Shown one piece after another: positions 27,230 to 35,959 of a DNA stretch of 64,000 nt (position 1 is the stretch's first letter; each line of letters starts with the position of its first letter). The stretch comes from Lachnospiraceae bacterium (GTDB taxonomy: Bacteria > Bacillota > Clostridia > Lachnospirales > Lachnospiraceae): the NCBI GenBank assembly GCA_022845955.1, contig AP025576.1, positions 4,030,001 through 4,094,000 on the forward strand. Reading direction: 5' to 3'. The notes under the pieces were generated by a model. That model was given only the letters and a program-made list of their open reading frames with translations, was not told the origin of the DNA and made no database searches. Both the position numbers and the translations under genes were made by a program.

Positions 27230-28186
27230 ATGTATAATATGGAAAACAAGTTACTGTCCATAGCGGGCACAGCCGCAGGGCGGCAGGCAAAAAAACTACT
27301 TAACGCACAGGAGGATTCTTCCATGGGTGTTCAACTGAAGCTGATGGAGCCGCGTATCATCAGTTCTGCCAACTATATAACTTTTATAAATCCCACCTCC
27401 CACCCCGATCGGGTTATGTCCGAGCATGATTTTCTGTATATGATTGACGGAAGCTGGCGGATTATGGAGGAGGATATCCTGTTTGAAATGCATTCGGACG
27501 ATCTGCTTATCCTTCCCGCAGGAAGGCACCATTACGGCAACGGTCTCAGCACGCCTCATAACAAACACATGTATATTCATGTAAAACCGCTGGAAACAGA
27601 ATGTCTTTCGAATGCGGCGGTTACCGGCGTTTCTGCAGTAGGAACCGGCCGCCTGCTGCCGGCAGATGAGGCCGCTGCATTCACGGAGTTTCATTCTCTG
27701 ATCCATTGCCAGAGCAACCCCCATATCAAGGAACTTTTCCAGGAAATCATTGCGGAGTGCTGGGATCTTTCCCCTTTCCGGGAATCCAAGCTGTCCCTGC
27801 TCCTGAACCTATTGCTAATCGAACTGAAGGAACAGCAGGACAAGCCCTACTGCGCCGCCTCCAACAGCATTCTGGAAGAAGCTTCCCGGCTGATACAGAC
27901 AACGCCGCAGACTTTTTTTACAGGAAAAGAACTGGCGGAAAGATTTTATGTGTGCGAACGCACTCTTTCCAACCAGTTCAAAAAAGTTTACGGGAAAACC
28001 CTATATGCTTTTCAAATGGATGTGAAGCTGGAGATGGTCCGGCAGTTTCTGTTAAGCCAGCCGGATGTAAAGCTTCATGAAACGGCTCTGAACTTCGGCT
28101 TCTGCGATGAATTCCACCTCAGCAGGACCTTCAAGAAAAAATATGGGGTATCTCCCAGCAAATACCGGGAAATCACCGGTGCATAA
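27230..28186 (+). CDS. AraC-family transcriptional regulator
   Basis: This 318-residue protein has a cupin-like N-terminal sensing domain (SEHDFLYMIDGSWRI, then DDLLILPAGRHHYG) and a C-terminal double helix-turn-helix (about 215-315). The HTH shows FYVCERTLSNQFKKVYGKT and the AraC signature CDEFHLSRTFKKKYGVSP. It transcribes away from the GH127 gene and probably controls it in response to a sugar. An ATG at 27239 is an alternative start; GGAAAG supports 27230. Confidence 0.92.
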   Translation: MYNMENKLLSIAGTAAGRQAKKLLNAQEDSSMGVQLKLMEPRIISSANYITFINPTSHPDRVMSEHDFLYMIDGSWRIMEEDILFEMHSDDLLILPAGRHHYGNGLSTPHNKHMYIHVKPLETECLSNAAVTGVSAVGTGRLLPADEAAAFTEFHSLIHCQSNPHIKELFQEIIAECWDLSPFRESKLSLLLNLLLIELKEQQDKPYCAASNSILEEASRLIQTTPQTFFTGKELAERFYVCERTLSNQFKKVYGKTLYAFQMDVKLEMVRQFLLSQPDVKLHETALNFGFCDEFHLSRTFKKKYGVSPSKYREITGA

Positions 28187-28227
28187 CGTACTAAAGCTCC
28201 GGCTCCTGTAGCAACAGCTGTTTTTAA

Positions 28228-30225
28228 TTAAATCAACCCGATAAGCTCCGGCAGCCTGCCGTCTCTTACAAATACGGGAATTACATCCAGCGCCGCCTGT
28301 ACCCGGACCGTCTGTCCTCCTTCATAGACGCTGCCGTCATGGAGGAAGCTCCATTTGGAACCTTCGGGAAGATAGACCTCCCGTTCGCAGGAATCTTCAT
28401 ATAATACGGGGGCCACCAGCATGTCGCTGCCGTACATATACTGCTCTTTCATATCCCAGCAGCATTTCTGTTCCGGGAACTCATAAAACATAGGCCGCAT
28501 GACCGGCCGTCCCAGCGTATGGGCCTCTTCCATAAGTTTTCTGGTATAAGGGCGCATCGCTTCCCGGAAGCGGATGTATTTAACCAGCGTGTCGCAGTTC
28601 TCGTCCCCGTAGCTCCATACCTCATTATCCGCCCCTGTTGGCTGCATAACTTCCCCGGCTTTATTCACCACCCGCTGCGAAGGGACACGATCCCCGTGCA
28701 GGCGCATGACTGGACAGAAGGTACCCCATTCAAACCAGCGCACCAGTAATCTGCGAAACGCCTCATCCTCCGGGTTTCCGCCGGAAAAACCGCCGATATC
28801 CGTAGTCCACCACGGGATTCCCGCAATCCCCATATTCAGCCCCGCACATACCTGCCTGCGGAAAGTCTGCCAGTCGGAATGAATATCTCCCGACCACACA
28901 AGCGCGCCGTATCTCTGGCTGCCCGCCCAGGCACAGCGCAGCAGGTTCACCACGTTCTCCTGGCCTTCCTGTGTCTGTCCTTCATAAAAGGTTCTGGCAT
29001 AGGCCTGGGGATAAATATTGCCAATCTGGGCATTGGTTCCCTGGTGATAGCGGTAATTGTCAAAATCGTAGCCGCTGTATTCCGGTTCCGCTTCATCCAG
29101 CCAGAACACTTTAATTCCCAAATCATAATAATTTTTTCTGCACTTGTCCCACACATAGGCTCGGGACCGGGGATTTGTGGCATCGTAGAAGGTACTGTTC
29201 CCATTATAGAGCATGGCGATATCCACGCCCTTTTCCGCCTTGACAAGCAGGCCCTTCTGCTTCATTTCCTCGTAATTTTCACTTTTCCAGTCAATCTGGG
29301 GCCAGACGGAAACCATCAGCTCTATTCCCATTTCCTTCAGTTCTTTTACCATCGCTCCGGGATCCGGGAAAAACTCTTCATCAAACCGGAAGTCACCCAT
29401 CTTGGGCCAGTGGAAGAAATCGCACACGATAACGTCGATAGGAATGTTTCTTTCTTTATATTCCCTAGCCACCTTGAGAAGTTGTTCCTGGTTCCAGTAG
29501 CGCAGCTTGCACTGCCAGAAGCCCATACCATACTCAGGCATCATAGGAACCTTTCCCGTCGCATTTCCATAAGCCTGTTCGATTTCATCCGGCGTATCGC
29601 CGGCGGTAATCCAGTAATCCATCTGTTTTGTGCTTTCCGCATACCATTCCGTGGTATTGGAAGCAAAGCTCACCCGTCCCACAGCCGGGTTATGCCAGAG
29701 AAAGCCATAGCCCTGATCCGACAGGACAAACGGGACACTTGCCTGGGAATTCCTGTGGGCCAGCTCCAAATTACAGTTTTTCACATTCAGGATATCCTGC
29801 TGGTACTGCCCCATACCGAACAGCTTTTCAGACGGCTCGGAAGCAAATGTGACCGTCAGATGAAAATCCCCGCCAATAATTGGTTTGAAAAAACGGTTCT
29901 TTTTATTCAGGGCGCCGCCTTCTCCCGCTTCTTTTAAGAGCAGCTTTCCGTTCTGGTTGTAAAAAGAAATATCACATTTCTTGGACCAGCTGCTGACTTC
30001 AAGCACCGCCGTTATTTTACCGTTCGTTATAACGCCCCGGTACTCCTCCACACAGATTTCAGCCTCCGCCGGTTCCTGCACAAGCAGGGCATAATCCGTA
30101 TCCTCCAACTCCCCCAGTATGGTGGACCGCACACGAAAGCTGTTGGCCCCCCAGGGCTCAACGGACAACACTTCCCCGTCCCAACGGTAAACCAATGCAT
30201 TTCCTTCCTGACTCATCGTATACAT
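28228..30225 (-). CDS. Alpha-xylosidase-like glycoside hydrolase, family GH31
   Basis: This 665-residue cytoplasmic enzyme resembles E. coli YicI. It has an N-terminal beta-sandwich, a barrel with CDFFHWPKMGDFRFDEEFFP and the nucleophile region VFWLDEAEPE near 373. The acid/base region is around WSGDIHSDWQTFR, and the later motif is GIPWWTTDIGGF. The family releases alpha-xylose or alpha-glucose; the KVFWLDEAEPE context favours alpha-xylosidase, from xyloglucan fragments. GGAGG precedes the ATG by 7 nt. Between its likely promoter and start lies a large hairpin. Confidence 0.92.
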   Translation of the reverse strand: MYTMSQEGNALVYRWDGEVLSVEPWGANSFRVRSTILGELEDTDYALLVQEPAEAEICVEEYRGVITNGKITAVLEVSSWSKKCDISFYNQNGKLLLKEAGEGGALNKKNRFFKPIIGGDFHLTVTFASEPSEKLFGMGQYQQDILNVKNCNLELAHRNSQASVPFVLSDQGYGFLWHNPAVGRVSFASNTTEWYAESTKQMDYWITAGDTPDEIEQAYGNATGKVPMMPEYGMGFWQCKLRYWNQEQLLKVAREYKERNIPIDVIVCDFFHWPKMGDFRFDEEFFPDPGAMVKELKEMGIELMVSVWPQIDWKSENYEEMKQKGLLVKAEKGVDIAMLYNGNSTFYDATNPRSRAYVWDKCRKNYYDLGIKVFWLDEAEPEYSGYDFDNYRYHQGTNAQIGNIYPQAYARTFYEGQTQEGQENVVNLLRCAWAGSQRYGALVWSGDIHSDWQTFRRQVCAGLNMGIAGIPWWTTDIGGFSGGNPEDEAFRRLLVRWFEWGTFCPVMRLHGDRVPSQRVVNKAGEVMQPTGADNEVWSYGDENCDTLVKYIRFREAMRPYTRKLMEEAHTLGRPVMRPMFYEFPEQKCCWDMKEQYMYGSDMLVAPVLYEDSCEREVYLPEGSKWSFLHDGSVYEGGQTVRVQAALDVIPVFVRDGRLPELIGLI

Positions 30226-30239
30226 AAGCTATCCTCCTG

Positions 30240-30309
30240 CAGATAAAAATGGCAGACCGGTTCTGCCCGGCCGCGTTTGCGCGGGACCTCCGGTTTACCT
30301 GTCTGCCAT
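30240..30309 (-). terminator. Rho-independent terminator-like hairpin between the AraC and GH31 genes
   Basis: Outer stem ATGGCAGAC/GTCTGCCAT with an inner CCGCG-TTTG-CGCGG hairpin, followed on the minus strand by TTTTTATC. It can end the ROK-acetyltransferase-AraC transcript, but it also lies in the GH31 leader. Confidence 0.7.
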
Positions 30310-30310
30310 C

Positions 30311-30343
30311 ATTATATTCATTCTTTTTAAAGGATTCATTATA
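30311..30343 (-). promoter_or_regulatory. Candidate GH31 promoter (two -10 boxes)
   Basis: Two TATAAT hexamers on the minus strand (30343-30338 and 30316-30311) in AT-rich DNA after the AraC stop. Neither has a good -35, as is common for AraC-activated promoters. Confidence 0.45.
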
Positions 30344-30359
30344 TATTTTGACCAGTTTT

Positions 30360-31241
30360 TTAAGTATCCTGACCTTTTCGATATTTCTGCGGTGTGGTAT
30401 GATACAGCTTTCCAAACTCTGTGGTAAAATAATTGCCGCTTCCGAAGCCTACATCCAATGCGATCTTTCCCACCGGCTCATCGGTTTCCTTAAGCAGACG
30501 TTCCGCTTTCTGCAGCCGGACCCTCTGCACATACTCCACGAAGGTCATATGGAAATTGTCCTTGAAAAAACGGCACAAATAGCCTTCGCTGACGGACAGG
30601 TAGGCAGCCAGGGAAGGCAGTACCATCCGCTGCGTATAGTTCTCTTCCACAAAGCCTACAATCCTTCTTATCATCTCACTTTTTCTCGTATTTGTTTTTA
30701 CGGGCTGCATTTCCACCTTCTGAAGCATGAGGATATCATAGACGGCCTGCAGGAGATATGCCCTGACAAGGATTTCGTACCCCTTTTCTTTTTCGTCAAA
30801 AACGAAAAAGGTTTTATTCAGCATTTCAAACAGAGCTTTTTGTATACTGTTTTTTTCTCGCAGCAGAATGAAATGTCCCTGCTCTTCGGAAAACAGAGGC
30901 TTCAGATACTTCTGTTCAACCCGGTCATTTGCCATGCCCGATAAAAAACTGTAATCAAATACCACGGCCCTGAATTCCAGCTGTGTGCCGAAGCAGTCAT
31001 GGGATCCATGCAGGGCATTGGGCTTTATGAGAAGCACATCTCCCTCTTCTATTATAAAAGGTTCCGCCTCCACCTGGAAATTCGCTTTCCCGGAGGTGAT
31101 AAAAAAGATCTCGATTTCCGGGTGCCAGTGATAGCTCAGGGGCATCTGGTAATCCTCTTCCATTTTTGTTTCATAGGCGCTCACCGGAAATAACAAATCC
31201 CCATGCTGCCTGTTTTCCCGCAAAGGTCTGGATATTTTCAT
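30360..31241 (-). CDS. AraC-family transcriptional regulator
   Basis: This 293-residue protein has an N-terminal cupin (YHWHPEIEIFFITSGKANFQ, then EEGDVLLIKPNALHG) and a C-terminal AraC DNA-binding domain. The latter shows LAAYLSVSEGYLCRFFKDNF and VALDVGFGSGNYFTTEFGKL-type sequence. It starts 8 bp after the acetyltransferase gene and precedes GH31. It is the third gene of ROK-acetyltransferase-AraC and is the obvious candidate activator of the GH31 gene. AGGAAAG lies upstream of the ATG. Confidence 0.92.
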   Translation of the reverse strand: MKISRPLRENRQHGDLLFPVSAYETKMEEDYQMPLSYHWHPEIEIFFITSGKANFQVEAEPFIIEEGDVLLIKPNALHGSHDCFGTQLEFRAVVFDYSFLSGMANDRVEQKYLKPLFSEEQGHFILLREKNSIQKALFEMLNKTFFVFDEKEKGYEILVRAYLLQAVYDILMLQKVEMQPVKTNTRKSEMIRRIVGFVEENYTQRMVLPSLAAYLSVSEGYLCRFFKDNFHMTFVEYVQRVRLQKAERLLKETDEPVGKIALDVGFGSGNYFTTEFGKLYHTTPQKYRKGQDT

Positions 31242-31249
31242 GGTCTTTC

Positions 31250-31861
31250 CTACTTATAATCCTCCACGTCGAATTCACGGTCCTTAAAATAATACATCCG
31301 GTCTTCCTCCGTGATTGTGCGCAAAACCCGGCAGGGATTCCCCACCGCTATTGAATTATCAGGTATATCCTTAGTTACAACACTGCCCGCTCCGATTACC
31401 ACATTATTGCCGATGGTGACCCCGGGGTTGATTACCGTATTTCCGCCGAGCCAGACATTATCTCCGATAGTTACGCCGATACCGTACTCATAGCCGGTAT
31501 TCCTGGAATCCGGATGCACGGGATGGCCCGCCGTATAAATCGATACATTAGGGGCGAACTGGGCGTTTTTACCGATGACCACTTTTCCCACATCCAGGAT
31601 CGTCAGATTATAATTGGCAAAAAAGTTTTCTCCCACTTCAATATTCCAGCCGTAATCACAGTGAAAAGGCGTTTCAATCCAGATATTCTCCCCGCATTTC
31701 CCGACAATCTCCTTAATCAGGGCCGCCTGCTCCTCCCCCTGTTCCGGGGACAGGTTATTGTAGCGGTATATCCGTTTCTTATTTTCCATTCTCTCCTCTG
31801 AGAGACCGTCCAGCCATGCCTTATAGGGCAGGCCCGCAAGCATTCTTTCTTTCTGATCCAT
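31250..31861 (-). CDS. Sugar O-acetyltransferase (maltose/galactoside acetyltransferase type)
   Basis: This 203-residue protein starts at the ATG at 31861 (MDQKERMLAGLPYKAW) with GAGGAAGG upstream. An N-terminal Mac domain is followed by a left-handed beta helix of hexapeptide repeats (VVIGKNAQFAPNVSIY, VTIGDNVWLGGNTVI, VTIGNNVVIGAG). The catalytic histidine is in TAGHPVHP. It transfers acetyl from acetyl-CoA to a sugar hydroxyl. Its start overlaps the end of the ROK gene by 41 nt, so translation is coupled. In this setting it may detoxify non-metabolised sugars. Confidence 0.9.
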   Translation of the reverse strand: MDQKERMLAGLPYKAWLDGLSEERMENKKRIYRYNNLSPEQGEEQAALIKEIVGKCGENIWIETPFHCDYGWNIEVGENFFANYNLTILDVGKVVIGKNAQFAPNVSIYTAGHPVHPDSRNTGYEYGIGVTIGDNVWLGGNTVINPGVTIGNNVVIGAGSVVTKDIPDNSIAVGNPCRVLRTITEEDRMYYFKDREFDVEDYK

Positions 31862-32891
31862 TCTTTCCTTCCTCATTTCCGGGTGTAATCCATTCCTCCA
31901 TAAGCTGCCGCATCTTCTTCTGTGCAAGGCATACCATTCCGGTTTCGTAGTCTTCTTCCAGGCAGCATGAAACCTCCACTCGTACCTGAAACTTCCCGTA
32001 AAGACGTCTGCACACATATCGTTCCAGCGCTTCCGCCATACCGTCCGTAAAAAAGTCACCATAAAGGACAAAACAGGAAGGCGCCACTATACAGGCAAAG
32101 GAAGTGAGCAGGGCCTCCAGCTGGCACAAAACCTGGCTTTCTTCGTAATAATCCAGTTCTTCCCAGGGTACAGGAACATAAACGGCTCCCATCTCTCCTG
32201 CGAAATGGGAATTTCCATAATAAATATTCCCATCCAGAATCAGGCCTGCCCCCGGCAGAAAGGATCGGGGAAAATAGATTCCCACCAGGGAAGTGACATC
32301 CTTACCGCAATTTTTGCGGTAATAGCCATAAGCCATGGCGTTGATATCGTTTTCAAACAGCACGGGAACGCCGTACTTTTCCCGGATGCGGGGAAGAAAA
32401 TCCGCCCCTTCCAAACCTGCAAAGTCATTGATAGTCACCACCTCGCCGATAGCCTCTCCGGGCAGCCCGAAGGCAATCAGGCCGATATTTTCAAATTTGG
32501 TAAAAACCGCATCCAGAATTGCATCAAAACTCCTGGCTCCGATATCTTCCATATATTCCTGGTGTTCCCACAGCTTCTGCCCTCTCAAATCCGTCACAAG
32601 CGTATGAATATAATTTCTGCCTTCCAGCTGATGACCGTATATAACTGCCATGGTACGACAGCCATAGTGATAGCCATATAGCATGGAAGGGCGGCCGCCG
32701 CCGGAAGGGACCATCCCCATTTCCCGCACTTCTCCCTGTTCCAGCATTTCAGCAATCAGCGCATTGACCGTCACCACACTCAGGCCGGTCAGCCCGGCAA
32801 GCTGCGGTTTGGTAGCCTGCCCCTGTTCGGATAAAACACGGCGCAGGGTATTGATATTCAATTGTTTCATCAGCCTGGTATCCGCTCTCAT
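31821..32891 (-). CDS. ROK-family transcriptional regulator
   Basis: In this 356-residue protein the N-terminal winged helix (KPQLAGLTGLSVVTVNALIA) is followed by a ROK sugar-kinase-like fold with IAFGLPGEA, FENDINAMAYGYY and HFAGEMGAVYVP. The zinc motif CxCGxxGCxE, normally just after GEMG, is absent. This argues for a regulator with altered ligand binding and no kinase activity. A TTGACA promoter precedes it. It heads ROK-acetyltransferase-AraC and probably represses this sugar locus and its own promoter. Confidence 0.88.
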   Translation of the reverse strand: MRADTRLMKQLNINTLRRVLSEQGQATKPQLAGLTGLSVVTVNALIAEMLEQGEVREMGMVPSGGGRPSMLYGYHYGCRTMAVIYGHQLEGRNYIHTLVTDLRGQKLWEHQEYMEDIGARSFDAILDAVFTKFENIGLIAFGLPGEAIGEVVTINDFAGLEGADFLPRIREKYGVPVLFENDINAMAYGYYRKNCGKDVTSLVGIYFPRSFLPGAGLILDGNIYYGNSHFAGEMGAVYVPVPWEELDYYEESQVLCQLEALLTSFACIVAPSCFVLYGDFFTDGMAEALERYVCRRLYGKFQVRVEVSCCLEEDYETGMVCLAQKKMRQLMEEWITPGNEEGKNGSERKNACGPAL

Positions 32892-32962
32892 CCTGCCGCT
32901 CCTGATAGGTATTTGTTACGCATTTGTCCACTTACAAAAGATGCTTTATAAAGTTCATTTAT

Positions 32963-32991
32963 AATTTAAAGGAAAACCCGCGTTTTGTCAA
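32963..32991 (-). promoter_or_regulatory. Promoter of the ROK-acetyltransferase-AraC operon
   Basis: Consensus -35 TTGACA (32991-32986), 17-bp spacer, -10-like TAAATT (32968-32963). A TTATAA-N7-TTATAA repeat (about 32946-32964) lies at the predicted start, a possible operator. Confidence 0.55.
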
Positions 32992-33011
32992 CACGGATCA
33001 AAAGAAATTTG

Positions 33012-33542
33012 CTATTTCATGAAATTGTAGATTTTATAAAAATGATACATTACCTCTGAATCATCATTTACATCCCTGTACATTCTTTTTTCAGTCAATA
33101 TAAACCCTGCTTTTTCAATTACTTTCCAGGACGATATGTTTTCAGCTCTAATTGTGGCTATCATCTTTTGAACTGTGTAACGATCAAAAAAATATTTCAG
33201 ATATGCATTAACCGCTTCAACTGCATAACCTTTGTTCCTGTATTGCGCCCCGATAAAATAAGTAATGCCTATTTCATTAATGTCTTCATAATATGAACAT
33301 CCAATCGAACCAATTACAATCTTTTCATTTTTTAATGCTATTGTATACGCTAAATAATCTATATTAGGATTATCTCTGATTGCAAGCTCCTTTGCCTCGT
33401 CTATCCATTTTTCCATCCATTCGTTACAAGCTTTATCAAAGCCACAATCCGTTAAGCTTCCATCTGCTGCCATATCTATAAAAAAGACGCCATCCTCTGT
33501 TTTTACATCCCGGATTGCCAATCTGTTAGTTTTAATTAACAT
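33012..33542 (-). CDS. GNAT-family N-acetyltransferase
   Basis: This 176-residue protein resembles RimJ/RimL-type acetyltransferases. It begins LIKTNRLAIRDVKTEDG. The acetyl-CoA-binding motif A region is GAQYRNKGYAVEAVNAYLKY and motif B is NISSWKVIEKAGF. Many family members acetylate protein N-termini or small amines; the substrate here is unknown. Base composition is clearly more AT-rich than that of the ROK gene beside it. AGAGG precedes the ATG. Confidence 0.88.
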   Translation of the reverse strand: MLIKTNRLAIRDVKTEDGVFFIDMAADGSLTDCGFDKACNEWMEKWIDEAKELAIRDNPNIDYLAYTIALKNEKIVIGSIGCSYYEDINEIGITYFIGAQYRNKGYAVEAVNAYLKYFFDRYTVQKMIATIRAENISSWKVIEKAGFILTEKRMYRDVNDDSEVMYHFYKIYNFMK

Positions 33543-34027
33543 AAATTCAAACCTCTAAAAATCCGATATATCAACATTCTTATTATTTTTCTCGGATATG
33601 AATTTCTATCGTTTTTCTATCTTACACGAATTAGCAGCGCCAGGCACACTCCGCAATAGGCAGCATGAGCATTATAGATTCTTCTCTCTTTCCAGCCGAT
33701 ACAGATGATCCTGCGGAATATTTGAAGCTGTCTGGCTTTTCTATGTTCAATAATAGACTCTTTCTGGCGGCCTGTTGTTCTGCGTTATGCTATATCATCA
33801 CCAACAAATAGTACAACAGCACCAGTACGGGACATTCATCGGAGATTGGGAAATATTGTCGCAAAAAGACACAGCAGTTATATTTCTCTCTAATCACTCC
33901 AGAAATCATTTTAATAGGCTTCCTATAAATTCAATTACATGATCCTGTCATAACGGCGAAGCCCTTCATCTTGGCATCAATAAGAACCATTGGTTCTGCC
34001 ACCTCTTGGATGTCGTTCCTTCCTGTT
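33543..34027. other. 485-bp gap, probably decayed coding sequence
   Basis: No intact gene is seen. On the minus strand several adjoining frames read as protein-like fragments broken by stops: NDIQEVAEPMVLIDAKMKG at about 33930-34000, ISDECPVLVLLYYLLVMI near 33800, and IFRRIICIGWKERRIYNAH then AAYCGVCLALLIR at about 33620-33720. I could not assign them to a family; a transposase remnant is only a guess. A plus-strand 48-codon frame at 33665-33811 has no good ribosome site. Confidence 0.35.
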
Positions 34028-34810
34028 CTATGCTTCAACAATAAGCTTATTTAATTCTGGGATTTTTGAACCGACATCTTCTGGACAATGCGCATCCGAA
34101 ACTGTTATAATCTTGACATTATGCTTTTTCATACACTTCAGCATATCCCTATTCATACCAAGTTCAGCAGTATCGGGACACCTACGGAAGATACCACTAC
34201 TCTGTTCGGCATACATACGTTGCAACGAAAGTGCCTGTGCCATTTCTTCATAATATTCTATAAGTGAAAATGATGGAGTATGACCAAATAACTTCACACA
34301 ATCTGGGTGGGCAATCCCATCATATATGCCACATTTTATAAGCTCTATAGATGTTTCAAAGTATCTTGTATATATCCTGTCAATATTCAAATTATTCCAA
34401 TGCTCACTTTTATGATCAAAAGCAAATTCATCTACAAAATGAACGCTGCCTAAAAGGAAGTCAAGCTCTTTATCCCTAGTTAAATCAGCTACGAATGCTT
34501 CAAATTTTTTAAAATAACATATTTCAAGGCCAAATTTAATATTCACCGGGAATGATTTTTCTCTGACATTGCTAATAAGCTTTAAATAATCTTCCAGCTG
34601 GAAAATTCCAGCCTTTTTGTGAAACCATTTATCAATATATTCACTGTATGCACATACAGAATCATACATGGGGACAAATTCCTTAAAACGGTAACAATGT
34701 TCAAGGAACCATATTTCATCCATATCTTGTTCAAGCGCCTTATTTATAAACTTATCTATCCACTCAAGTGTGTATTCGCCCCGTTCAATATGAATATGGC
34801 CATCCAACAT
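34028..34810 (-). CDS. PHP-domain phosphoesterase, histidinol-phosphatase-like
   Basis: This 260-residue protein starts at the ATG at 34810 with GAAGG upstream. Metal ligands of the PHP fold appear in order: DGHIHIERGEY at the N-terminus, EHCYRF, GLEICYF, GSVHFVDEF, GIAHPDCVK and SDAHCPEDVG near the end. This resembles HisK/HisJ-type histidinol phosphatases, but no histidine genes are nearby, so a general phosphoesterase role is equally possible. It is AT-rich, like the GNAT gene. A 125-bp gap with no recognisable feature separates it from the next PHP gene. Confidence 0.85.
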   Translation of the reverse strand: MLDGHIHIERGEYTLEWIDKFINKALEQDMDEIWFLEHCYRFKEFVPMYDSVCAYSEYIDKWFHKKAGIFQLEDYLKLISNVREKSFPVNIKFGLEICYFKKFEAFVADLTRDKELDFLLGSVHFVDEFAFDHKSEHWNNLNIDRIYTRYFETSIELIKCGIYDGIAHPDCVKLFGHTPSFSLIEYYEEMAQALSLQRMYAEQSSGIFRRCPDTAELGMNRDMLKCMKKHNVKIITVSDAHCPEDVGSKIPELNKLIVEA

Positions 34811-34987
34811 GATATCACCTTCTCTATGCAAAATGAATGAGGATAATTCTATGAAAACCAAGTGAAGCTTATCAATGACTATAACTTCAACTTACCGGCA
34901 AAGCAGATATATTTGCTCATAAGTTATCATGACCGTTTATATTTCCTTGTAGAATTCAGGTGTCAAAAAGTCATCTCACAGCTCAAT

Positions 34988-35959
34988 TCAGAAGATACGC
35001 TGCATCTTAAGAAGATAATCCAGCCGGGAGAGACACTCTTCTTCTATTGAATGGCTTGCTTTTGCAGAAGTCTCGGCTTCCATGGAATGCTCAGCTTCCA
35101 TGGAACGTTTCGCTTCCGTCTCATCAGCCCCGGTTCTTCCCAGGTAAACAGAGGGCTTGGTTTTTCCGTGGAAATCACTTCCCATCGTTTCCAGAAGCTC
35201 CAGCTCCTCCGCCAGCTCATGGAACCACTCGATATCCTCTTTTTCATGATAACTGCTGTAAACCTCCAGCCCTGCCGCTCCTTTTTCTTTTAAGGCGCCA
35301 ATTCTTTCTCTGCTTCGTCCCACCGTATTAATAGGATGGGCAATTACCGATATCCCACCGGTTTCCGTAATCAGCTTCTGCGCCTCCTCAAAGGATGGAT
35401 AGGAAACCGGCAGGTAGGCAGGTTTTCCCTGTGCACAATAATCCCAGAAAAAATTAACGTACGGATTATCCGCACGTTCGCCGCCTTTTCTGTAAGGAAC
35501 AAGCAGCGGATTGTCTGCATTTCTGTCGTCCGCCAGTGCAGCTTCCGCAATAGTCTCTCCCACCACAATCCCATCCCGGGACAGGGCCAGTACCTTTTCC
35601 TCATCGAAAAGAATCCCCGCTTCTTTGAGAATTTTCATCATACGGGTGGAATTGCCTTTTTTCTGGGTAAGGATTTCCTCCTCCAGCTCCCGGTATCTGG
35701 AATCCTGAAAGTCGATCCCGTATCCCAGCAGATGCAGATCCACTCCGTCAAAGGTACAATCCAATTCTGTAGCGGGAATTGCGCGGATTCCGAAGCGGGA
35801 ACAGGCCGTCATCATCCGCTCCACCCCTCTGACCGAATTATGATCCGATAGTGCCGCTACCTTAATGCCGCTGTCACGGCATATCTCTGCCAGCCTTTCC
35901 GGGGTGAACTCTCCATCCAGGCTGATTTGAGAATGCATATGCAAATCCAGCCAGCTCAT
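34988..35959 (-). CDS. PHP-domain phosphoesterase (YciV/RnaM-like class)
   Basis: This 323-residue protein has the trinuclear metal motif set DLHMHSQISLDGEF, ALSDHNSVRGV, ATELDC, VIAHPIN and MGSDFHGKTKP. Relatives hydrolyse 3',5'-bisphosphonucleotides or trim RNA 5' ends; the specific activity here is unknown. The last 50 residues contain an 18-bp tandem repeat encoding RSMEAE/HSMEAE-like units that is not part of the fold. The ATG overlaps the stop of the preceding methyltransferase/small-domain gene (ATGA), so translation is coupled. Confidence 0.88.
   Translation of the reverse strand: MSWLDLHMHSQISLDGEFTPERLAEICRDSGIKVAALSDHNSVRGVERMMTACSRFGIRAIPATELDCTFDGVDLHLLGYGIDFQDSRYRELEEEILTQKKGNSTRMMKILKEAGILFDEEKVLALSRDGIVVGETIAEAALADDRNADNPLLVPYRKGGERADNPYVNFFWDYCAQGKPAYLPVSYPSFEEAQKLITETGGISVIAHPINTVGRSRERIGALKEKGAAGLEVYSSYHEKEDIEWFHELAEELELLETMGSDFHGKTKPSVYLGRTGADETEAKRSMEAEHSMEAETSAKASHSIEEECLSRLDYLLKMQRIF
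35036..35107. repeat. Tandem 18-bp repeat, four units
   Basis: Units at 35090-35107, 35072-35089, 35054-35071 and 35036-35053 (minus-strand reading). The first two are near identical and contain TTCCATGGAAGC; the other two have diverged. They encode six-residue units in the PHP protein. Confidence 0.75.

Noticed and set aside
33665-33811. Plus-strand 48-codon frame in the decayed gap
   Set aside because: No Shine-Dalgarno and no similarity. The region reads better as broken minus-strand coding sequence.
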